From contig SCFE01000054.1 of assembly GCA_004352715.1 (NCBI GenBank), positions 1,277,935 to 1,341,934 on the forward strand: 64,000 nucleotides of DNA. Reading direction: 5' to 3'. The translations under genes were made by a program, and so were the position numbers. Positions 36,539 to 48,419 of this stretch are shown in pieces (positions within the stretch are counted from its first letter, which is position 1; each line of letters begins with the position of its first letter). The notes beneath the pieces were generated by a model. It searched no databases. It was not told the origin of the DNA and saw only the letters and a program-made list of their open reading frames with translations. Origin of the DNA: Hofstenia miamia. Lineage: Eukaryota; Xenacoelomorpha; Acoela.

Positions 36539-36743
36539 ATGCCTTTCTGTAGTCTATCCATGCCATTGCCAAGTTTGTCTTCCTTCTTTTACAATTCTCC
36601 ACCACTGCCTGGTCTATCAACAACTGATCTTTGCATCCTCTTGTCTTTGTCCTACATCCCTTGTGCTCCTCTGGTATCAACCTATTCTGCTCTAAATAAC
36701 ATGCCAGCCTATTTGAAATAACTGAAGTTAGAAATTTCCACAT
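36539..36743 (-). mobile_element. LINE reverse transcriptase fragment
   Basis: On the minus strand the peptide contains [20 protein letters not shown], then [17 protein letters not shown] and [10 protein letters not shown]. These are the motifs before and at the first catalytic Asp block (WIDYxKA) of a non-LTR retrotransposon RT. The frame is open up to the N gap, so the rest is missing from the assembly rather than broken. Confidence 0.75.
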
Positions 36744-36909
36744 ATTATTATTATTATTGTTATTATTATTATTATCATTATTATTATTTTTATCTTCATC
36801 GTCATTTTGAATTTGCCTTAACTGATAATTAACAGACCTATAAAATATAATTGTTATTATTTATGTACAATTACTCTTGATCTATAGTTTATAAACCTAA
36901 TAGTCAACC

Positions 36910-37345
36910 TTAGGTTTGTTTGACATCAATAATATCTGTGCTCAGTTTAATACAACCAGCTACAAGAGTAAAGTTTTTCTTATTGAATTTAACAGAATAG
37001 ATTGTTTTATCATCAGTTATGCTCATATTAACATGACTAATCTTCAAGATACAACTACCTCCAATTTTGCAAAGCTCAGCTGAAGTTACATATCCAATAG
37101 CGTGGCCGTCTTTTAAGAGACAAGTTGTCGCTACTCTTGGTTTATAATTTTTACCTTCAACTTACGAAATTCAATTGCTACGTTGCTGTTATCAATGCCA
37201 AAATTTGGATTCCAATCACATCATTTACTATTGTTCCAATTCTGTCCAGTTTCACAAGCGTCATATTATAGTCAACAATTTTGATTAGCTTGGGTTCCAA
37301 TGCTGAAAATTCCAGCACCAAATAATGACACCATTTCTATGAAGA
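36910..37345 (-). pseudogene. Frameshifted copy of the small secreted-protein gene
   Basis: Aligned with the intact minus-strand paralogue at 50035-50523, this copy keeps the stop, the end corresponding to LTTDII, the AKLCK-type region and the signal-peptide region. It has at least two single-base deletions (in the stretch matching RKLKDKNYE and near the LFGN segment) that break the frame. It lies in copy A of the segmental duplication, while the intact copy lies in copy B. Confidence 0.75.
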
Positions 37346-37542
37346 AAATTACTAGTAAAATTTGGCTTTATACCATAGACATTCACATAACTTTAAATGC
37401 TCAATTAAATTCAAAATTATTTGCCATTTTTAATCAACATGTTAACTAATCTAATGTCTAATTCTTAATTAACTAATGTACTAATACGCAAAAAGCAATT
37501 GGCATACTTGAGGGTATTTCAGAATTTTTAGGGCATTATAAT

Positions 37543-37660
37543 CAGTGGCATACACAAGGAGAACATGGTGGAATGTACAACCCCGTCAGGTTCTCAAAAT
37601 TAATTTTTTTGGATAAATCAAAAAATTTTCTGTAAAAAAATTAATAAATTAAAATCTCCT
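37543..37660. mobile_element. Partial hAT MITE of the 31.6-kb family
   Basis: Starts CAGTGGCATACACAAGG and continues with ACATGGTGGAATGTAC and GATAAATCAAAAAATTTT as in the copy at 31564-31783, but the right half is missing. Confidence 0.65.
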
Positions 37661-37755
37661 GATTGTAATAGCTCGCACTTTTAATGGAATTTTATGAATG
37701 TCATGGACTATGTGACATATTTGGGACGCACTCAAGCAATAGATTTCTATTTTGA

Positions 37756-39515
37756 TTTGAACTCAGTAGCGGATCTAGAAATTTCTGATGGAGGTTGTTC
37801 CATAATATTTTTCATTCTAAATTTGATCAAGTTTTGAATCCTCATACATTTCTCTACATGTTATGATAACAATTTAAAAGTTCTTGCTGATGTTCTTGTC
37901 GAACTTTCTACTATGGCGCTTTAATTTATATTTATATATAGATGCATCTATTTGTGGCCCTGTACTAAAATTAAATGTATTTAATTATGCATTATTAACA
38001 AAAAAGTATATTGAATGGCGAGATAGAGTATTACAGACATATTTTAGTTTAGCAAGTAAATATAATAGTAAATATTACTTCAAATTGCTTTCAGTTTCAA
38101 TTTGAAATTGAAAATTTAGTTCTGTATTCATACTGATCCTATCCCATGTCTTGTATTTTTGTTTCCAGTACCACCAGCAGTTGCATGGGTCTAGTATCAG
38201 GACCAGTAATTGCAAATAATTTCCTCATGACTTTTATTTTTTGAAATCTTTCAAGAGAAGGAAACATTTCTACATAGCCTATTAGTTTGACTGAGTTACT
38301 TTTAATTTGCATTGCAAAACAGCGTTCAAAATTTCAGAAATTCTTAAAAATTTGTTACAAAAAATTCTAAATTTTAAACGTTTATAAAAGTATTATGAAT
38401 ACATTTTGAACATCATTTGAAATATGTTATACAGCAAATTTAATATGTTGAAGAAAACATTAGCAGATGGGAGGGATTTCAGAAGTCCCCTCTTCTAGAT
38501 CCACCAGTTCTCAGTATCTGAATTAAAAATTAATATTTTTTTTAAAACATTCTGAGTTTTTCTTTCAGAATTCTGATGTACTTGTACTTGCTCATCTTTG
38601 CAATAATGATGACTAAGACAACCCACGCTACATGTTTGGATGATGTTTTACTGCTGTTGAGGCGCAGTGTGATTGAATCTTGTTGATTCTACAGGGTCTC
38701 TAACAAATACATTGGGTTTACAGAACATTTGAAATATACTTAACAGTTTAAATTGATCCAGTGTACAGATTTTTTTAATTCATACAAAGGTCCAGTTTCA
38801 TTGAGCAGTTTGATTTTGTGCAATACAGTATTTGATGTGGACAGTGACAAACATCTAGTGAATAAAATAACTCAGGTAGGAATCTATGTTTTTTCTAGGA
38901 TTTAGGTTTAGCTTTCATAGGTAGGGACTTATTCAGCTATTTTTGCAAGAAAATGACAAAGATTTTTTTATATTTCGCATAAGATAGAAGGACCAGTATT
39001 TTTTGGGTAGTTTTTTAGAGAAAATGGGGAGACAACCCATGTGGTCTACATTCTTCAACAAAAATATGTCATAATTAACTTCTACCCTGAAACAGTATTG
39101 ATTCTATTTGCCAATTATGCGCAGATTTTTATGTAATGTGGAAGCAGTTCTTTCAAATGCCCTTATAATTTATTAGATATTAAAATTTGGTGGATTGTAG
39201 ATGAAAGGCCTAACATTGGAATGTGTTTGATATATTCTTAAGAATGCGAAATATTATTTGAAAAAAATCTTTGACAAATATTTGCAAGGTTTGTTAAATT
39301 TTAGAGAAACTTGCAAGTTATTTGAGAAATTTGCCAAATATTTTGAAAATAATTGCCAAACCCTTGGATCATTTTGCAAATGAAATACAAAAATTCGGCA
39401 CTAATTTAGAATTTTTTCCAAGGTTGCAAAAATTAATTTCCGCTTTGCTCCTCATGGGGGGACTGCAGTCCCATAGTCCCCCTCCCCCCCCCTTAAATCA
39501 GCCACTGTCTGAACT
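37756..39515. mobile_element. Non-autonomous hAT element (1744 bp) with near-perfect target duplication
   Basis: Termini CAGTAGCGGATCTA and, inverted, CAGTGGCTGATTTA (37764-39507). Flanking octamers TTTGAACT and TCTGAACT differ at one base. The corresponding place in duplication copy B (about 50735-50745) lacks the element. A similar inverted end (CTAGATCCACCAG) at about 38493 suggests a nested or composite structure. Confidence 0.75.
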
Positions 39516-40549
39516 AGATTTCTATAACATTGTCTATAATAGAAGTAAATTTTGTAGAAATTCAACGCCAAAGTGCAAGCCTTAACCGGCATTGATGGGC
39601 ATGTGATAGCAATGATTTAATCTTATAGAATATGTGTCAAGCAATTACTATTTTGGCAGTGACACATAAAAGCGAAATGTTGCACACTTCAATTGAATAT
39701 TGCGTAGGTATAGGACTTACTGCCGGGTGCTGATATCCCAGAGGTAATCAACTAGAATTAGCATTATTGCTATGAAACCCTAGAACCTCTAAAAATAATG
39801 GCAAATAGATAATTTGAGGTTTCTGAACTCTGCAGTTATGATTTTTTCAATTTGTTGGAAAAATCTTTTTGATACAGTTGGTTGTGGCTTATATCAACAG
39901 CATACTCGAGGAGTTCCTTTTAAAAATGTTTTCACAAGTAACAAAACTTATGGGTATTTAATATCATTTTTACAGTTTATACCATCCCCGTAAAAAGCAA
40001 TGTTTAAGTAATTAGCAAAAAGAGGACACTTAAATTTTATAGCAATACTTTAAACAACTCTTAGTTTGAAGTAAAAAATCGATTCCAAAAAATTGATTTT
40101 CAATTGTTGCAATTACCCGTCTGTGAAAATTCACGATATATTTGCCAAATTTTCGCAACATTTAATTATAAGCATGCCTCGAAACGGTACGCTCTATTTT
40201 AAATTCATTAAGAGGTTGTTACTCTTATAGCCACAGAATTATCCATTAATTTGCCGATTTTCATACAGAGGTTGTGCAAATAGTTAGTTCATAAAACTCT
40301 CCAATTTAATTGATTTTAGCCTAATTGCAAAACAATTCAGGAAATCTCTGCATAATTGCCAGATATTCAGAAAATTGGATTTTGTTTTCCTGTATTATTG
40401 AAATTTTCTTAGAATCTTCTTTTGGATAAAAATTCATAAAATTTGATCATCTTTTGGCCGCCATATTATGAAGTCAAATATGAAAGTTTCGCAACTCAAG
40501 CAGCTAAGTGTAAACACTACATTGATGAATATATATTACTATTGAGTAT

Positions 40550-42490
40550 AACTATATCAGTGGTGTCAAGCCTGGGGTTAGGGGGGCTTAAGCTCACTCT
40601 GGTTTTTAAAAAATGAAATTTTTGCATGCGATGTTATCAAGACTTTATCTGTTTTTTCAAACTTAAAAAAACTTCGAGATTGTTATCTTAATAATTCACA
40701 ACGGAGATATTGGAAAAATAATTTGCTGAAATCTCATATATCAATGCTAACAATAAATACAATGATTCAATAATTTTTATTGTAACTAAGTAAAAACTAT
40801 TTGCAAACTGACGTTTTACTGAAATTTTAAGGTATTTCAGTAACGACCAATAAATGTTGAAAATAATATAAATTTTGCAAAATAAGTAATTTTTCACATC
40901 AAGCAAGTTTATTACATTCTTTCAAATTGGAAGGAGGGAGCTAGCAATTCAGTTTTCTTTTGAAAGGGAGCCTGCACTTAAGGATGAGTCGTTAACTTCA
41001 ATCTTGAATCCAAAATTACTTTGGCGTGTAGGAATTTTTCAACTTTCTTGAATTGGGCAATATTTTGACTCATGACAACTGTTGCAGAAATTTATAGTTC
41101 TATATTCAAATCAATTATTTACAAACATTTATATATTTTGTAGCTTGTCTAAACATATAGCATGCGTGCAATTTTAAAATAATGAGGCAAGCAGAATTTT
41201 TTGACAGATTCTACATCAGAAACTACTTCTTTGCAAGAAATCGTTTTTCATGAAACATGATTGGGTAGAGAGGCAAACAAATTTTTGTTTGGATTTTTGA
41301 AAGTATATCTTATGAATTATTAAGTTGAAGTTTAAACTGATTACTAGTAGCTTGAACAACAAACTATTTTTATAGATACATTAAATATGTAAACTGTGTT
41401 AGATTAAAAAAACGTTCATGACAGAAAAAAATTACCTTTTTCAGCAAAGCTTAGGCATTTTTCAAAAATGCCACTTTGTTATTATCCTTAAAGAGCTTGT
41501 GGGCTTCTTAAAGGATAAGCCGTTTTTCCCAAATTTTCAAACGCTTTTCTCCAAATTTGCAAACTGTTGGTGAGTGTACACCCATTAAATGATGAAAATT
41601 TGTACAAAATTCTATTAAATGAAGTATTTGAAAACACAATCTATTATATGATGAAAATTCTGATGTCTTAAAATTCATTAAAATTATTCCCTATAATTAC
41701 GATTCAGATAATCATGATTTTTGAATCCCATTGAATATCAGTTAACCCAAACATTTTTTTAAACTGTAAGACAGCTCAAGCCCACTTAAAGATCACCCTA
41801 ATACTGCTCTTGCAGAGCATAATTTCAAAACATAAATGAAAGAGGAGGCAATTTTCTTTAGATCTTAAAAACAATTCGTGGATAATTTAATCTACATCAA
41901 CATGGTGTCATTTTACATATTTTCAAAGAAATTTCTCCAAGCCTAATTGGAAATTTGGAAATTGTAAGCGATGGACACATCCATTGATGAATCCGCACAA
42001 ACGTCCTGTCGAAAATTTATACTAAGGCATAGTTTTGTGGCTGAAGAACTTCAAAAAATTGACTATTTATTGTTGAAAATTTCGATTTTTAAAAAAAGAC
42101 TTAAATACACTTCACACCTAACATTCAGATAATTCTAAGGCTTAGAGCACATCGGAGGAACGTCAAACTTTAACTCTAAATGCTTCCTTATATGTATATA
42201 GTAAGGCCTCCCAAACCAGTTGAGTTAGAGGTATTGACGCAAAGTCATCAGAGTTGAATAAATCGAGCAAAGTCACGCCATTACGAGCCCATGACCTAAA
42301 TAGGAGACCCTCCGTATCCTACGGTAAACTTGTGAGTTATGAGTTCTTATAATTTTTCTAAAAATTATGAAATTCCAAAGATGTTTGAGGTTAGTGATGT
42401 CTAATTCTTTACCCACTCTCACATAAAAAATTTTTTGAACTTCAAGCCCCCCCCCTGATTTTTAAGGGGCTTGACGCCACAAAGCTATAT
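40550..42490. mobile_element. Non-autonomous hAT element (about 1.9 kb) with empty site in copy B
   Basis: The left end CAGTGGTGTCAAGCC and the inverted right end TTGTGGCGTCAAGCC bound 40558-42482. Flanking octamers AACTATAT and AGCTATAT differ at one base. In copy B the sequence runs from TACTACATAGAGTAG straight to GCGCATATGCATTTTTAAGC near 51955 without the element. Inside it is mostly AT-rich non-coding sequence. Confidence 0.8.
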
Positions 42491-42994
42491 GCATTTTTAA
42501 GCTTAATTTTATGTGTGGGTCCTGACTGTTTATTACCTACAGCAGGCAACCTGTTCTTGTTTGAAGGCGTATCTTACATAGTATTAAATTATTATATATC
42601 TTTTTTTAATGCTTGTTTTATTTATGAAATCGATATAGATTGAGAAAACTTTAGTGACTTGAGAATATTCCTCTACAAGCGAATCCAAAACTTTTTAAAT
42701 GATGTCTTTTAGTGATTAACTATGTTCAATTTCTTTGCAGGTACGTTACTGTAATCATTTTTACATACAAAATAGACAACGTCGACAATTTTTGAAAATC
42801 TAGCTCAACCCCCCATCCTGATTTTTTGGGGATTTGCATCATTAAGGCACTGGATCCAGCAATATTCCAATCCCTGTCATTATGCCCGTGAAACTTCATT
42901 GACTCAAACGCCATTAGATCACTTATTTTAATTAAAACAGATTGAAAAGTAATTCAAATATAAAACAAAGTTTATGTTTGCATTAAAAAATGCA

Positions 42995-43140
42995 ACAAAA
43001 TATTCTGAAAATGAAAAAAATATAATTGAGCAATGTAAATCTGTGAGAAACTTTGGAGTAATCATGGAGAAAGATCCAAGGATTATAGATTTTATAGTTT
43101 CAAAATTTAGAAAAACAGCAACAAATCTTACGCCCCTTGA
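42995..43140 (+). mobile_element. Short LINE fragment
   Basis: Translation NIIEQCKSVRNFGVIMEKD followed by FIVSKFRKTATNL resembles the stretch after the catalytic region of non-LTR RTs (VKxLGVxxDxxLxxxxHI). It is absent from duplication copy B, consistent with a later insertion. Confidence 0.45.
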
Positions 43141-44285
43141 GTAGTTCAGTAAATGAACAATTAATTCTTTCTCTTTGAAAACATAAATTCTATAAACTCA
43201 AAGATGTATAATTAGATTCTACTATTTATATCTATGTGAAACTCAAGAGGAAGTTATAAATTACTTCGTGTTCAAGTCTGTCAATACCTCAATTTGTTTA
43301 AAATTCCTAAATGATTTTGTGGAGTAAATTAACATAAGCTTCCTTACTAGATTAATACTCGTGAACTTTTTCCATTCTAGTGCTCTAAGTTATAGAATGA
43401 TCGCAATATCAATTTTTTTATTCAGATTTAAATATTTTACGCTGTTTTATACTTGATTTCGCATTAGATATCGTAAATACCGATTACAATTGTATATCGC
43501 AATATAAGAGTCAAAAAGCAATTTACTCTCCAAAAAGATACAAATAAAATGAAATATAAGCAAATCTAAAGCTACAAACTAATAAACGCAATATATTATA
43601 TAAAAATGAATGTTTGTTTGAATATTTCTGTAGGTGCAATAGTGAATTTATGTTTTGAATGCATGAAGTATGTTGCTGTCTTCTAGTGCACATTGTTTTA
43701 TTAGAATAATAATAGGGCTCAATATAATTTATTCAACTATTGTTACAATATATCATAGATAGGATCCAAAAAAACAAAAAATACAAAAACAATGAACACT
43801 TTACAAATCTGCAATATTATATCGATTTCGTTATTTGAATTGTGTTTAGCAGATTTTCGTTCAGTAATCTTCTTATTTAATGCTATTATTTGTTAATCTT
43901 ATGTCCATTGGGAGGTTTCCATAGTTGTAAGGCCTTCATTGAAAAGGAGTTCATTCAATAAAATTACTTTTTGTTTTGATCTTATTATAAAATGTGTTGT
44001 TTTTTTGTTGAATTTTAGACATTTTTCTAAGAATTTCAACGATTTTTTGTCATTTTTGAAGTCAAATAACATTATTAAGACACTGCATTTTATATTAAAA
44101 CATGGTGATAAAATATTTAAGTTATTTTTTGTGATTGACGCTATTGCGTTTTTGCATAGGGATTAAAGGATTTAAGTGTTTGCTTTATTCAACTAAGTAG
44201 GAAACAGCAATATACGTATTGGCTTGTAACAAAAGGCACGAAGGAGGCTAATATTAAGTGTGTCTTTCTTTGCATATGATAGTTA
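43141..44285. other. AT-rich stretch with a dispersed 100-bp repeat
   Basis: The segment at 43470-43580 (GTAAATACCGATTACAATTG... to AGTCAAAAAGCAATTTAC) recurs at 58200-58292 and partly at 44445-44500. No gene is recognised. Confidence 0.45.
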
Positions 44286-44420
44286 TCTAATTCCATGCAA
44301 AAATTTGTTCGACCTTATTGACAATTCATTATTGAAATTAAGCTTTTCGTCTAATACAACGCCTAGATATTTAACTGTTCGAGGACTTATTTCAATATTA
44401 TTTATTGTCAATGGAAGTGT
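44286..44420 (-). mobile_element. LINE reverse transcriptase fragment
   Basis: On the minus strand the reading ISPRTVKYLGVVLDEKLNF, followed by SIRSNKFLHGI, is the conserved KYLGVxLDxxLxF block of non-LTR RTs. Nothing of the catalytic core is preserved next to it. Confidence 0.6.
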
Positions 44421-44559
44421 TTTTGTATAATTTTTATAATAATAAGAGTCAAAGCAATATATTTGTAAAAAGATAAACTTAAACTACAAACTAAATGCAT
44501 AATTTACAATAATAATTAATGTGGCATAAACATTAGACAAACATGAAATAGGTGGTATT

Positions 44560-45480
44560 CACACTATATTAGTTGACTTTTCTAAGGCTTTTAATACTCT
44601 AGACCATGAATATGTTGCTAATTCTTTGAAAAATTTATAGAACACCAATTTATTTGTTCGTGGCTCTGCAGCTTTTTAAAAAACAGAACACATAGACTTA
44701 TATGGAACTCAGCCGCTATGAATTGGAAATTCAGAAATTTAGGCTCATCGCAAGGTACTGGTGGAAGACCAAATATATATTCTATTGCTAGTGACTAGCT
44801 TTAAGCAAAAAATTTTAAATTATACTTATAAAATATTCAGATGATTCGACATTTTGTACTCCTTGTTACAAAAATGCAATTAGTCAATGTACAATGTTAC
44901 AAGATGAAATTAAAAACATATATGAATGTGCAAAGTCATATAACCTAAAAATTAACATACATTAAAAAAACTTTGATGATGGAATTTTGCCTTAGTAGTA
45001 ATAATTCTTGTAATTGTCAGCTACAAGACATTTCATATCCTATTACTACCACTGCAAGCATAAAAGGTGTCATTTTCCAACAAAATCTGAAATTTACAAC
45101 TCATGGTATTAAACTCATCAATGAAGTGAATTCACTTTTATTTATTATGCATGATCTTGCTGCCTCACACTACTGCATAGAAGAAAAACATCGTGTTTGG
45201 TGTTTTTGAGTCGCTAATAGTAAGCTGTATACGATATGGTATGTTCTCCATTTATTGTTCTGATAATGATGTTTTAGATCCATTAAATCGATTTTTTAAC
45301 AAATGTCATCGCCTGAATTATACTTACATACTTTATGATGCCTATGAAATTGGAGATATTGAAGATAGTAGACTTGTGAGGAAAGTGACTTCAAATCCTC
45401 GCCATCCTTTTTACAAGTATTTTGAGGAACACACAATTAAAGATAAAGCATACGAATATGTTTGGACTCCCCTTAATTAG
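44560..45480 (+). mobile_element. LINE (non-LTR) reverse transcriptase relic, C-terminal half
   Basis: LVDFSKAFNTLDHEYV near 44569 is RT motif A. SSQGTGGRPN at about 44748-44778 is a decayed motif B, and KYSDDSTFC at about 44830 is the catalytic motif C with both Asp residues kept. TASIKGVIFQQNLKF (about 45046-45090) follows. The open end at 45193-45480 contains RFFNKCHRLNYTYILYD and SNPRHPFYKYF, typical of the C-terminal part of such polyproteins. Stops and frame changes make the copy inactive. The endonuclease half is absent. Confidence 0.75.
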
Positions 45481-45583
45481 AACTGAAACGTTTAAGAGAA
45501 CGTCCAAAAATCGTGTATAAAGTTATTTTTAGTTGCTCCCAGTTTGTACTTAACTTGGGATAATTAAAGTTACTTACTGTTAT

Positions 45584-45808
45584 TTAACACTAGAAGTACC
45601 ATTACTCCTTGAGATTCATTTTACATGTAGTATTTCAATTAAAAAAGTATGTAAAAGAATGAAAAAATTTGTGCTTATGGAAATTCAAATAGATTATCAA
45701 TATTTTTGGAGGTGTATATACCTGCTGTTGTTTTCAATGAATGCATATGCAAGTAAACAAAATTTTAGTTTGAGTCAATTTTGACTCACTTGGTACTTTT
45801 AGTGTTAA
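45584..45808. mobile_element. piggyBac-type MITE (217 bp)
   Basis: TTAA at 45584-45587 and 45805-45808 flanks termini CACTAGAAGTACC and, inverted, CACTAAAAGTACC, one mismatch in 13. TTAA target sites are the hallmark of piggyBac elements. The inner right part has the palindrome GAGTCAATTTTGACTC. No coding sequence. Confidence 0.8.
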
Positions 45809-46991
45809 TGTTATTTAAAGTGTGTCTATGTATGTGGTGTTTTGTTGGCGTAAAAGTATAATTTTTAATTTTTTCTCAATTTTTTGTAATTTTTTCTACT
45901 CTAATCTAAATCATTCTAAATATTAGAGGCTGCGCGGTGAAACTAGGGTAGGAAATCCTGCTGTAAATACATATAAATTTAATAAAAACATTAGACTAAA
46001 AAAGATATGTTTCGCTCAACATGAGCATCGTCAATTTACAAAATTTACCCACTAAATATGCAACACGCATTATTTCATTAAAAGATATTATTATGTAATT
46101 ACACGTAGATTTTAGGTAATTCGGCTACTTTTGCGTTATCTACCCCGCCCCCTCCCCACTCACATAATTGTAGAATATGCTAGTTTATCAATATAATAAT
46201 TATAGACCTAATCCAAACCTCTTTTCCAACCTTAACATTAACCCAAACTAAGCCAACTCACACCTTAGTCCTAACCCAACCCCAAACCATACCCCGAACA
46301 ATATGTAGAAGGGATATGCAAATTTATTGTTAATATTAGTAAGTTTCAATATGAATTATGAAATAATTACACTGTATGTGCATTTGAGAAAAAATTTTGT
46401 ATAGCAGACTAAAATTATAGTAATAATATAATAAAATAAAATAATAAAATAATTATTTTATTTTTTTAATACCTTATTATAATAAGGTAAATCACTGATA
46501 AGGGTAAAGGTAATCAGGAAATCAATATTTTTAAATTTGTCATGAAATGTTTCAATAAATTCAAAAAATGTTATTAGATTCGTAATCAGCACAAAAATTT
46601 GATCTAAAATGGATTGAAATTTGCTTGCTATATGACAAGTACACATACAGTGTTATCATATACTACTATTAATATGCTAATTAGTGGTTCAACCAAGCGG
46701 CTTTGGTTTGCTTACAAAGCAATTACAGGATTTGGCAATGTTTATTCAATCACCACCGTGCCTTTTCCTTCAATCGTTTCACTTACTTACTTTGTTTAAA
46801 ACCTTCTTAAATAAGCTTTGCATTGTTTACATAACTTAAAACGAATATGTTTTCATTGTGTTCGCCCTATCATGGTGAAGAACATAGTAATATGTTAGGT
46901 TGATATTTTGGGGTAAGATTAAGGTTAGGGTATAATTTAGTTTAAAGAGTTGTGTTCGGGGTTATGTTTTGGGTTAAGATTAGGGATGTAG
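45809..46991. other. Gene-free stretch with inverted CCTAACCC-like tracts
   Basis: The tract 46205-46305 (ACCTAATCC, CCTAACCCAACCCC) and the tract 46888-46985 (GGTTAGGG, GGGGTTATG, GGGTTAAG) are rough reverse complements about 600 bp apart. They could be the ends of a decayed foldback-type element or degenerate telomere-like repeats. No gene in between. Confidence 0.4.
46008..46037 (-). ncRNA. Hammerhead-ribozyme-like core motif (minus strand)
   Basis: On the minus strand TTGACGA, a stem GCTCA/TGAGC closed by TGT, and CGAAACATA follow each other. The spacing equals that of the motifs at 14187 and 33868. The first base of the CUGA box is T, so the core is imperfect. It presumably marks another Penelope-like 3' end of which nothing else was recognised. 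Confidence 0.35.
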
Positions 46992-47238
46992 TCAGACTTC
47001 TAACGAGCCGAGCCGATCCGAGCAGAGCTTGAGCACAGTATTTAATATAGACCGACCCCAAAACGAGCCTATTTTAGGCAAAGTAAGTTTATAGTTCTGC
47101 TTGTTAATTTGATTATGGAGATTTTTCTTATTTTTTGCAGTCAGTATGCCTTTCCTATAATCTTATTTAAGAAATGTTTATTAAATAATAGGAAGAGCTA
47201 CGTAAATAATTGTTTGAGCACAATATCTTTAAAAAAAT
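46992..47238. mobile_element. Truncated copy of the GAGCCGAGCC hAT element
   Basis: Begins CAGACTTCTAACGAGCCGA and matches 10160-10400 over more than 200 bp, including TATAGTTCTGCTTGTTAATT and TTAAGAAATGTTTATTAAAT. The right terminal repeat is missing; the sequence passes directly into the mariner relic. Confidence 0.75.
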
Positions 47239-48102
47239 GAGTAAGAAGCTAGGTCTTTCTCGAAGCACTGTTTGGAGAACCTTGTGATTAAAGTTAAAGA
47301 GGCGTACATATCACATTCAAATTGTACAAAAACTTTATGAAGAGGATTAAGCATCCAGGCAAGCTATGCATACAGATCTTCTAGATGATGTCGTTAGTGA
47401 AAATTTGATGGAACATGTTATGTTTAGTGATGAAGCTACATTTCACAACTGTGGTCAAGTAAACCTACACAATTGTAAGATCTGGCAAGCGAGCAGCCTA
47501 ATGCGCTGCAGGAGTGACAGCGGGACACACCTAAAGTGAATGTTTAGCTGGAAATCACCAGATCCTAAGTTTGTGGACCCTTCATGTTTACAGAGAAGAC
47601 CATCATTGGAAACGTTTACCTCGATATGTTGCAACAATTGCTTGAGCCACAATTGGTAAGTGACGGGATTACGGACACCATTGTCTTCCAGCAAGATTGA
47701 AAACCACCCCATTTTGCTCTAATTGTCAGGACATACCTGAATGAAGCATTCCCTGGGAGATGGATTGGTCGTGGTTCCCCAAGAAATTATGCTCCACGTT
47801 CTTCTGACTTGACCGCTTTAGATTTTTTCGCTTGGGGATTTATCAAGGCAAAGGTGAAGATAAACACCCTTCAACAACTCAAACAACGGATTACATCGGC
47901 ATTGAAGGAAATTACACCTGCTATGTTGAATGATGTCTTTCAGTCAACGCAAGAACGAACGCGGCTGTGTCGGGACGTGCAAGAGGGTCACATTGAAATG
48001 TATTGATCTGTGTTATGGTTGTTGATTACTTGTATTTAAAATAGTTGCAAAAATGCCTTAGTCTCTAAAATAAGAAGGGACTTTTGAGACACCCTGTATA
48101 GT
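47238..48102 (+). pseudogene. mariner-type transposase relic
   Basis: SKKLGLSRSTVWRTL (about 47240-47286) is the N-terminal helix-turn-helix. MFSDEATFHNCGQVNLHNC (about 47420-47480) carries the first catalytic Asp, and VFQQD followed by a stop and KPPHF (about 47686) the second. RGSPRNYAPRSSDLTALDFF (about 47771-47830) carries the third, after which the frame is open to TGA at 48006. At least two frame changes and several stops are present. The sequence after the gene, GACTTTTGAGACACCCTGTA (48083-48102), looks like the right terminal repeat of this group. The left end is missing where it meets the hAT fragment. Confidence 0.8.
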
Positions 48103-48192
48103 TGGGAAATCATTCGACAGTGGGAGCACCCGTTAACATTGAAGAGCTGGAATGTGATGGGAAAACAATAAATGATGCTAAATCATCTTAAT

Positions 48193-48416
48193 GTCACATT
48201 CAGAGACGTACGCAGGATTTTGTGACGGTGACAAAAGTAAAATATATTGAAAATATTGAGGAAATATATACTAAATGTTGCATTTCACTATCATAGATTT
48301 CAAATTTTTCAATTTTTAACCGGAAATTTTTTTATTTGACCAGACAAAATCAAATTTGAGAAACTGACGAGGGATATTCCACCATGTCCCCCCTTGCTTA
48401 CGCCACTGGTCACACT
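48193..48416. mobile_element. hAT MITE (208 bp), inverse copy of the 31.6-kb family
   Basis: Termini CAGAGACGTACGCAGG and, inverted, CAGTGGCGTAAGCAAGG bound 48201-48408. The octamers GTCACATT and GTCACACT differ at one base. The internal sequence matches the reverse complement of 31564-31783. Confidence 0.85.
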
Positions 48417-48419
48417 TGC

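Larger units (their letters stand above)
36743..43470. repeat. Segmental duplication, copy A
   Basis: Blocks of this interval align in order with 49862-52360: the (ATT)n run, the secreted-protein gene, the GTCATGGACTATG segment, the AACGCCAAAG...GATGGGCATGTGATAG segment, and the AGCTATATGCATTTTTAAGC to GATTGAGAAA segment. Copy A is longer because of at least two hAT insertions and a LINE fragment. Confidence 0.8.

Noticed and set aside
35508-36743. 411-residue minus-strand frame
   Set aside because: Only the first 68 residues (LINE RT) are real sequence; the rest crosses 1000 Ns and a TA tract.
43939-44166. 75-residue Phe/Leu-rich frame
   Set aside because: It is T-rich low-complexity sequence without motifs. 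Neighbouring LINE fragments are in other frames.
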